The notes under the pieces: model-generated | Told to the model about the DNA's origin: nothing | Database searches by the model: none | The model's input: only the letters and a program-made list of their open reading frames with translations | Shown: positions 5,429 to 8,722 of the stretch, piece after piece | Layout: each line of letters begins with the position of its first letter | Numbering within the stretch: the stretch's first letter is position 1 | Position numbers and translations under genes: made by a program | DNA from: Methanobacteriota archaeon | Lineage (GTDB): Archaea > Halobacteriota > Syntropharchaeia > JACQPP01 | Direction of reading: 5' to 3' | NCBI GenBank assembly: GCA_016207465.1 | Contig: JACQPP010000024.1 | Span: 1 to 8,722 of the forward strand | Length of the DNA stretch: 8,722 nucleotides

Positions 5429-6985
5429 TCAGGTTCCCGTTGTAGCAGCCGTGGTTGCCGCCGGAGTGGCGGCGGTCGTTGCGGTGGTGGTGGCGGGCTC
5501 GGTGGGCACGGTGACTTCACCGTACTGGGCCTTGAGCTCCTGCTTGGCGGCGTTGAAGAGTTTCTGGATGCTCTGCCGGAAGTCCTTGACCTTCTCGTTG
5601 GCCTCTTGGCGCAGTTGCTTGGCGTCGGCGGGGGTCTTGATGTTCTTGCACCTCCCGCGGGCGTCCTTCAGTTGGGCCGATGCCTCGTCAATGCGTTGCT
5701 GGAGTTCGGTGGCAATCTTGGGGGCTGCGTCGTCAATGCGGTCTTCGAACCGCTCCGCCTTCTTCAGGACGGTCTTGGCCTTGGCGGCGATGGACTTGCA
5801 CTGGTTGCGGGCGGCGCGGACCTGTTGCTTCTCGTGGAATGCCTTGATTTTCTCGGTGACCTCGTTGTACGTCGCCTGTCCGGCCTCGGTGTTGGACTCG
5901 TTCACCGATGCCGCGTCGCTCTCCAGTGTGGCGAGCTCCTGGTCGGCGGCCTCCGACTCGGCGGCGGCCTCTCCGGTGTCTTCGGCAATCTCGCTGTCGG
6001 TCTCGTCTCCCTCTTCGGCGGCTGTGGCGTTGGCCTCGTCAACGGTGGCGCGAATCTGGTCGTTGTGGGCGCGGAGTTGCTTGAGGATTCCCAGGTGGTA
6101 TCCCTTGCCGTTCTTCAGGGCCTCGCGGAGGGCCTCGGGCTTCTTGTCCTTCTGGAACTTCTCGCGGGCGTCCTTGAAACTGCGGAGGTTGTTGCTGGTG
6201 TTGGTCTGCTCCTTCTGGTATTCGTCTTTGGCGCTCTGCTTCCAGTCCTGGGCGGACTCGCGCCATTCCCTGGCGTTTTCGCGGGCGTTCTCGCGTTTCT
6301 CGCTGCCGATTTCCCTGGCGGCCTCCCGGAACTCCCGGGTGGCCTCCCTGGAAATCTCTCGGGCGCCTTCGCGCTTCTCGCGAGTCATCTCGCGGGCGGC
6401 CTCCCGGAACTCCCGGGCGGTCTCCCGCTTGGCCTCGCCCTTCTCGCCGGCAATCTCGCGCTTGCCTTCGCGGATTTCCCGGGCGATTTCGCGCGGTGGG
6501 GCTCCTTGGGCCACCTTGTCTTTGACCTCTCGCCTCATCTCGCGCTTCTCCTGGGCGACCTCGCGGGCTCCCTCACGCCGCTCTCCGGCGATTTCTCGGG
6601 CTCCCTCGCGGCGCTCCTGGGCAATCTCGCGACCGGCCTCGCGGCGCTCGCCGGCAATTTCTCGTCCGGCCTCGCGGCGCTCGCCAGCGATTTCTCGTCC
6701 GGCTTGGCGCTTCTCCTGGGCTGTCTCTCGCTTCTCTTCCATCCGCTCTTTGCCTACTTCGCGTTTCTCTTCCATGCGCTCTTTGCCTGCCTCGCGTCTC
6801 TCTCCAGCTCCGCCACCGGCACCGCCGGGGGGAGGAGCCCCGCCACCGGCACCGCCGGGACGGGGAGCCCCGCCTCCAGCGGGAGGGGGAGGAGGAGGCT
6901 GCTGCTGTGCGCTGACGTTCGGTATCATGGTGACGATGAACATCGCCACCAGAAATACTGCTGTGATTTTACGGGTGTGTCCCAT
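5429..6985 (-). CDS. secreted protein of 11-residue charged helical repeats
   Basis: 518 residues with no recognised family. Residues 1-26 are a signal peptide (hydrophobic core, then NVSA before QQQ). Residues 30-61 are Pro/Gly-rich with a 10-residue repeat. From 62 to about 157 and 165 to about 256 the chain is almost wholly R/E/K/A in 11-residue units, consensus AGREIAGERRE. Residues about 257-490 are also strongly helical, with an acidic stretch (about 320-360) and two Cys (in NQCKS and GRCKN). The tail (about 492-518) is Thr/Ala-rich and could be O-glycosylated. No membrane anchor follows the signal, so it should be released or held by a partner such as the lipoprotein encoded 5 bases downstream. 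Eleven-residue periodicity is known from LEA group 3 proteins and right-handed coiled coils; the dense E/R pattern also fits a stiff single alpha helix. A perfect SD (GGAGGTGA, 9-base spacing) marks the ATG at 6985. Base composition is less GC-rich than in the neighbours. Confidence 0.85.
   Translation of the reverse strand: MGHTRKITAVFLVAMFIVTMIPNVSAQQQPPPPPPAGGGAPRPGGAGGGAPPPGGAGGGAGERREAGKERMEEKREVGKERMEEKRETAQEKRQAGREIAGERREAGREIAGERREAGREIAQERREGAREIAGERREGAREVAQEKREMRREVKDKVAQGAPPREIAREIREGKREIAGEKGEAKRETAREFREAAREMTREKREGAREISREATREFREAAREIGSEKRENARENAREWRESAQDWKQSAKDEYQKEQTNTSNNLRSFKDAREKFQKDKKPEALREALKNGKGYHLGILKQLRAHNDQIRATVDEANATAAEEGDETDSEIAEDTGEAAAESEAADQELATLESDAASVNESNTEAGQATYNEVTEKIKAFHEKQQVRAARNQCKSIAAKAKTVLKKAERFEDRIDDAAPKIATELQQRIDEASAQLKDARGRCKNIKTPADAKQLRQEANEKVKDFRQSIQKLFNAAKQELKAQYGEVTVPTEPATTTATTAATPAATTAATTGT
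6218..6493 (-). repeat. second, more diverged hendecad repeat block
   Basis: Encodes residues 165-256 of the secreted protein in mostly 11-residue units such as REIAGEKGEAK, RETAREFREAA, REMTREKREGA and RENARENAREW, with occasional 7- or 15-residue steps. The first block is separated by a helix-breaking AQGAPP (159-164). The DNA copies are diverged enough that the repeat is best seen at protein level. Confidence 0.6.
6515..6802 (-). repeat. 33-base tandem repeats encoding 11-residue helical units
   Basis: About eight consecutive units encode residues 62-157 of the secreted protein, with one 7-residue step near 88. Units 6638-6670 and 6671-6703 differ at 2 of 33 bases, both silent (Ile and Ala codons). 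Units 6732-6764 and 6765-6797 differ at 3 of 33. This indicates recent tandem duplication with the peptide pattern kept by selection. Confidence 0.8.
6809..6868 (-). repeat. 30-base tandem repeat encoding a Pro/Gly linker
   Basis: Two units of 30 bases encode APRPGGAGGG and APPPGGAGGG (residues 40-59). A 19-base core is identical at 6811-6829 and 6841-6859. It forms a flexible linker between the signal peptide and the helical repeats of the secreted protein. Confidence 0.7.
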
Positions 6986-6994
6986 GTGCTTTTT

Positions 6995-7002
6995 TCACCT
7001 CC
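6995..7002 (-). promoter_or_regulatory. perfect Shine-Dalgarno with embedded mini-ORF stop
   Basis: GGAGGTGA on the minus strand is an exact match to the archaeal anti-SD, 9 bases ahead of the ATG at 6985, and it fixes the start of the secreted repeat protein. It is the only textbook SD in the window; the other genes appear leaderless, coupled or weak. The TGA is also the stop of a tiny open frame, ATG CAA AGG AGG TGA (7009-6995), in the leader. Confidence 0.85.
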
Positions 7003-7015
7003 TTTGCATTTGTCT

Positions 7016-7041
7016 TCGGGGACGCCCCTTGGTCGTCCCGA
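7016..7041 (-). promoter_or_regulatory. hairpin in the leader of the secreted-protein operon
   Basis: TCGGGACG (minus, 7041-7034) can pair with CGTCCC-C-GA (7024-7016), with a single bulged C and a 9-base loop. It lies between the predicted transcription start (about 7046) and the SD, so it would sit at or close to the 5' end of the transcript. It could stabilise the mRNA or control access to the SD; no known riboswitch class is recognised. Confidence 0.4.
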
Positions 7042-7068
7042 ATTGGCTTAAAGATACCGGGGGTTACC

Positions 7069-7074
7069 TATAAA
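7069..7074 (-). promoter_or_regulatory. TATA box for the secreted-protein/lipoprotein operon
   Basis: The minus strand reads GTTTATAGG with a purine-rich BRE-like GGAAAG a few bases upstream, in the most A/T-rich gap of the window (6986-7134). The expected start is near 7046, giving a leader of about 60 bases. A second candidate, CTTTAAG at 7047-7053, would give a shorter leader of about 38 bases; I prefer the first because of its better TATA and BRE context. Confidence 0.5.
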
Positions 7075-7131
7075 CACACTTTCCGATTTTGAGGAAAAAC
7101 AGCCCTCTCCGGCCTCCTTTTTCCAAAAGAG

Positions 7132-7150
7132 ACTTTACGATACTTTACGA
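7132..7150. repeat. 10-base direct repeat at the end of the winged-helix gene
   Basis: ACTTTACGA occurs at 7132-7140 and again at 7142-7150. On the minus strand this is TCGTAAAGT twice, 10 bases apart. The second copy supplies the TAA stop of the winged-helix gene. It may be a chance duplication or a tandem binding site upstream of the secreted-protein promoter. A T-rich stretch (CTCTTTTGG, then GTTTTTCC) follows and may end the transcript. Confidence 0.35.
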
Positions 7151-7878
7151 CCCGATTCAGAGGCCTCGGGATGCTTCTCCAGCATGAGGATGTTTCCCCT
7201 TCCGCGCTTGACTTTTCGCAACAGTTTCCTCTCCTCCATGTCCGCCACCAGGAGGCTCACTTTGGCCTCGGAGTATCCAAGGCGGCGGCGGAGGTCCTTC
7301 TGGTTCATTCGGCCCCCCGCCTCTTGGAGGATGCGGAGAGCGGCCTGGAGGTCCTCGGGGAGCCCCGAGGGGGGCGGCGCGGGGGCCGGGGAGGGGCGGC
7401 GGCGCCACCACCGCCAGCCGAGGAGGGCTCCGAGGGCCGCGGCTATGGCGGCGGCGAGGATGAGCGGGGGGAGGGTGGAGGGGCGCCGGGACGCAGGTGG
7501 CGCGCGGGTCTCGCCGAGGGTCTCGATGCTCAGGTTGGGGGGGAGGAGTCCCTCCTCGATGTCGAGGAGGGGGAGGAGGATGAGGTCGTGGGTGCGGTCC
7601 TCCCGGAGGGTGAGGTTCTCCTCGGTCTGGAGTTCCACGGTGGCCCCGCGGAGGAGGCGGGCCACGATGCGGTAGGAGCCGGGGGTGAGGTTGAAGGAGT
7701 AGGTTCCCTTCTCGGCGACCTTGCGCTGCTGGAGGGTGGTGTTCTGGTAGACCTCGATGATGGCCCAGTCAATGGGGTCGAGGTTGGAGTAGTCGTAGGC
7801 GCGGCCCTCCAGGCGGACCCCGAGGGCGGGGGGCGCCAGGAGGAGAAGCAGGAGGAGGAGCGGGGGGAGTCCCTTCAT
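7135..7878 (-). CDS. membrane-anchored winged-helix regulator with outer sensor-like domain
   Basis: 247 residues. Residues 1-20 are a signal peptide (a run of eight Leu ending PALG). Residues about 21-105 resemble a carboxypeptidase-regulatory-like/PEGA beta sandwich (GRAYDYS, the GTYSFNLTPGSYRIVAR core), and the outer part has four N-glycosylation sequons (N46, N63, N88, N115). A transmembrane helix spans about 136-155, followed by WRWWRRR, a stop-transfer signal that puts the C-terminus inside. After a Pro-rich linker (162-172), residues 173-235 form a MarR-like winged helix: a first helix ending LRILQEAGG, a recognition helix around SEAKVSLLVADMEERKLL, then a basic KVKRGRGN wing. This points to a one-component membrane transcription regulator, a layout common in archaea. 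The ATG at 7878 begins the signal peptide. It lies between the SDR terminator and the secreted-protein operon and could regulate either; the target is unknown. Confidence 0.85.
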   Translation of the reverse strand: MKGLPPLLLLLLLLAPPALGVRLEGRAYDYSNLDPIDWAIIEVYQNTTLQQRKVAEKGTYSFNLTPGSYRIVARLLRGATVELQTEENLTLREDRTHDLILLPLLDIEEGLLPPNLSIETLGETRAPPASRRPSTLPPLILAAAIAAALGALLGWRWWRRRPSPAPAPPPSGLPEDLQAALRILQEAGGRMNQKDLRRRLGYSEAKVSLLVADMEERKLLRKVKRGRGNILMLEKHPEASESGRKVS

Positions 7879-7903
7879 CTGCCTCTATAGGGGGGCGGGG
7901 AGG

Positions 7904-7926
7904 CAAAAAGAGCCCTTCGGGAAGGG
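7904..7926 (-). terminator. terminator of the SDR gene
   Basis: CCCTTC (7926-7921) pairs with GAAGGG (7918-7913) around a 2-base spacer, with a little end fraying expected. It is followed by CTC and then TTTTT (7909-7905). It starts 5 bases after the SDR stop. The T-run lies about 30 bases ahead of the next ATG and could double as a weak promoter element, but no good TATA is visible there. Confidence 0.6.
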
Positions 7927-7931
7927 GGGGA

Positions 7932-8722
7932 TTAGATGAGGCCGGCGCCCATGCCCGCGGTGACGTTGAGGGTCTCCCCGGTGATGTATTCGGCGTCGTC
8001 GCTGGCGAGGAAGAGGATGGGCTTGGCAATCTCGTCGGGGGTGGCGTTGCGGTTCCAGAGGTTCGGCCCCGGTGGGGGTATTTTGAGCATGGTGCGGGCC
8101 CTCTTGGAGACGGCGAGGAGGTCGGGGGCCACCTTCTCGCGGCCCAGTTTTCCGTCGACGAATCCGTGGCAGACGGCGTTGACGTTGACCTTCCAGCGGC
8201 CCCACTCCTTGGCGAGCATCTTGGTGGAGCCGATGAGGCCGGCCTGGGCGGCGGTGAAGTTGAGGCGGTCCTCGTGGCCGAGGATGGCGGTGAATGAGGT
8301 GACCACCACGATTTTGCCGGTGCTGGTCTTGGCCTTGTCCTTGGCCTCCTCCTTGACCATGTGCTTGTGGAGGGCCTGGCCGCAGTGGAAGAACCCGCGG
8401 AGAATCACGTCGGCCACCTGGTCCCACTGCTCGGGGGCCATCTCCTTGGTGGGGGCGTCCCGGGCGATGCGCTCGTTGTAGACGAAGATGTCGATTTTGC
8501 CGAACTTCTTGGCGGTTTCGTCCGCCATTTTGATGGCGTCCTCCCGCTTGGCCACGTTGCCTCCGAGGGCGAGGGTGGAGCCCGGGGCCGCCTTTTCGAC
8601 CTCCGCGGCCACCGCTTGGGCCGCGGCGGGGTCGATGTCGTGGAGGGCCACCTTGGCCCCCTCTTTGGCGAAGAGGATGGCGGCGGCCCTGCCGATGTCG
8701 TCGGCGCCGGTGATGAGGGCCA
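7932..8722 (-). CDS. short-chain dehydrogenase/reductase fold lacking key catalytic residues (5' end outside window)
   Basis: 262 residues are visible and the start lies beyond the window edge, probably by only a few codons, since the first visible residues (ALITGADDIGRA) are the usual first strand and turn of the Rossmann fold. The C-terminus ITGETLNVTAGMGAGLI and the P-D-E-I-A element are typical of FabG-like SDRs. Numbering from the first visible residue, the Ser of the catalytic set is kept (S142), but the YxxxK motif is F155-TAA-Q159, the tetrad Asn position is I106 (VILRG for VNLxG), NAG is N82-E-R, and TGxxxGxG has become TGADDIG with the middle Gly missing. In SDRs the Tyr and Lys are essential for hydride transfer chemistry. 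I therefore infer a pseudoenzyme, a binding or structural protein, or an enzyme with altered chemistry. A terminator follows directly. Confidence 0.88.
   Translation of the reverse strand, partial: ALITGADDIGRAAAILFAKEGAKVALHDIDPAAAQAVAAEVEKAAPGSTLALGGNVAKREDAIKMADETAKKFGKIDIFVYNERIARDAPTKEMAPEQWDQVADVILRGFFHCGQALHKHMVKEEAKDKAKTSTGKIVVVTSFTAILGHEDRLNFTAAQAGLIGSTKMLAKEWGRWKVNVNAVCHGFVDGKLGREKVAPDLLAVSKRARTMLKIPPPGPNLWNRNATPDEIAKPILFLASDDAEYITGETLNVTAGMGAGLI

Noticed and set aside
5421..7009. Shared MQRR start of the leader mini-ORF and the lipoprotein
   Set aside because: The codons differ after the first few bases and the mini-ORF sequence is dictated by the Shine-Dalgarno AGGAGGTGA, so the likeness is most simply chance.
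5250..7073. 607-codon plus-strand frame opposite the secreted repeat protein
   Set aside because: Its Ser/Arg/Ala repeats mirror the 33-base repeats of the minus-strand gene. It has no good start signal, while the minus frame has a signal peptide, a perfect SD and a promoter.
2529..8072. Short identical run GTTCGGCCCCGG in tldE and the SDR gene
   Set aside because: Each copy encodes conserved or plausible residues of its own protein (PGPNATNL in TldE, PGPNLWN in the SDR). Twelve GC-rich bases recurring in a GC-rich window is not evidence of a repeat element.

Overview
The window comes from a GC-rich archaeal genome. The archaeal signs are TATA-type promoters about 26 bases ahead of likely leaderless or short-leader genes, T-tract terminators, a perfect archaeal Shine-Dalgarno (GGAGGTGA), and protein types typical of archaea: a V4R/RecA-like fusion, a membrane-anchored winged-helix protein, and a TldD/TldE pair. 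A euryarchaeal or Thermoplasmatota-like source is my guess; there is no rRNA or other lineage marker here. Every gene I support lies on the minus strand. Long open frames on the plus strand are explained as antisense shadows of GC-rich genes.

In transcription order (high to low coordinate) the layout is: (1) 8722-7932, a short-chain dehydrogenase fold cut by the window edge, lacking three of its four catalytic residues and closed by a hairpin/T-tract terminator. (2) 7878-7135, a single-pass membrane protein with an outer beta-sandwich-like domain and an inner winged-helix DNA-binding domain. (3) 6985-5175, a two-gene unit with a strong promoter, structured leader and perfect SD; it encodes a secreted protein built of 11-residue charged helical repeats, then an 82-residue lipoprotein, then a strong terminator. 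(4) 5064-2174, an apparently leaderless tldD-tldE operon with ATGA overlap, encoding the two halves of a zinc metalloprotease. tldE carries a 51-base in-frame palindromic insertion. (5) 2091-50, a two-gene unit encoding a nucleotide-binding-dead RecA/KaiC-like protein split by a V4R ligand-sensing domain, then a CPBP-type intramembrane protease 14 bases downstream, then a hairpin.

Functionally, the window mixes cell-envelope proteins (coiled-coil protein, lipoprotein, membrane sensor), proteolysis (TldD/E, CPBP) and degenerate enzyme folds that probably act as sensors or scaffolds (the RecA-like/V4R protein and the SDR). No CRISPR array, tRNA, rRNA, transposase or integrase was seen. No stretch longer than about 150 bases lacks a gene. 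The items most worth attention are the SDR pseudoenzyme, the V4R insertion in a dead RecA fold, the palindromic insertion in tldE, and the hendecad-repeat secreted protein with its lipoprotein partner.
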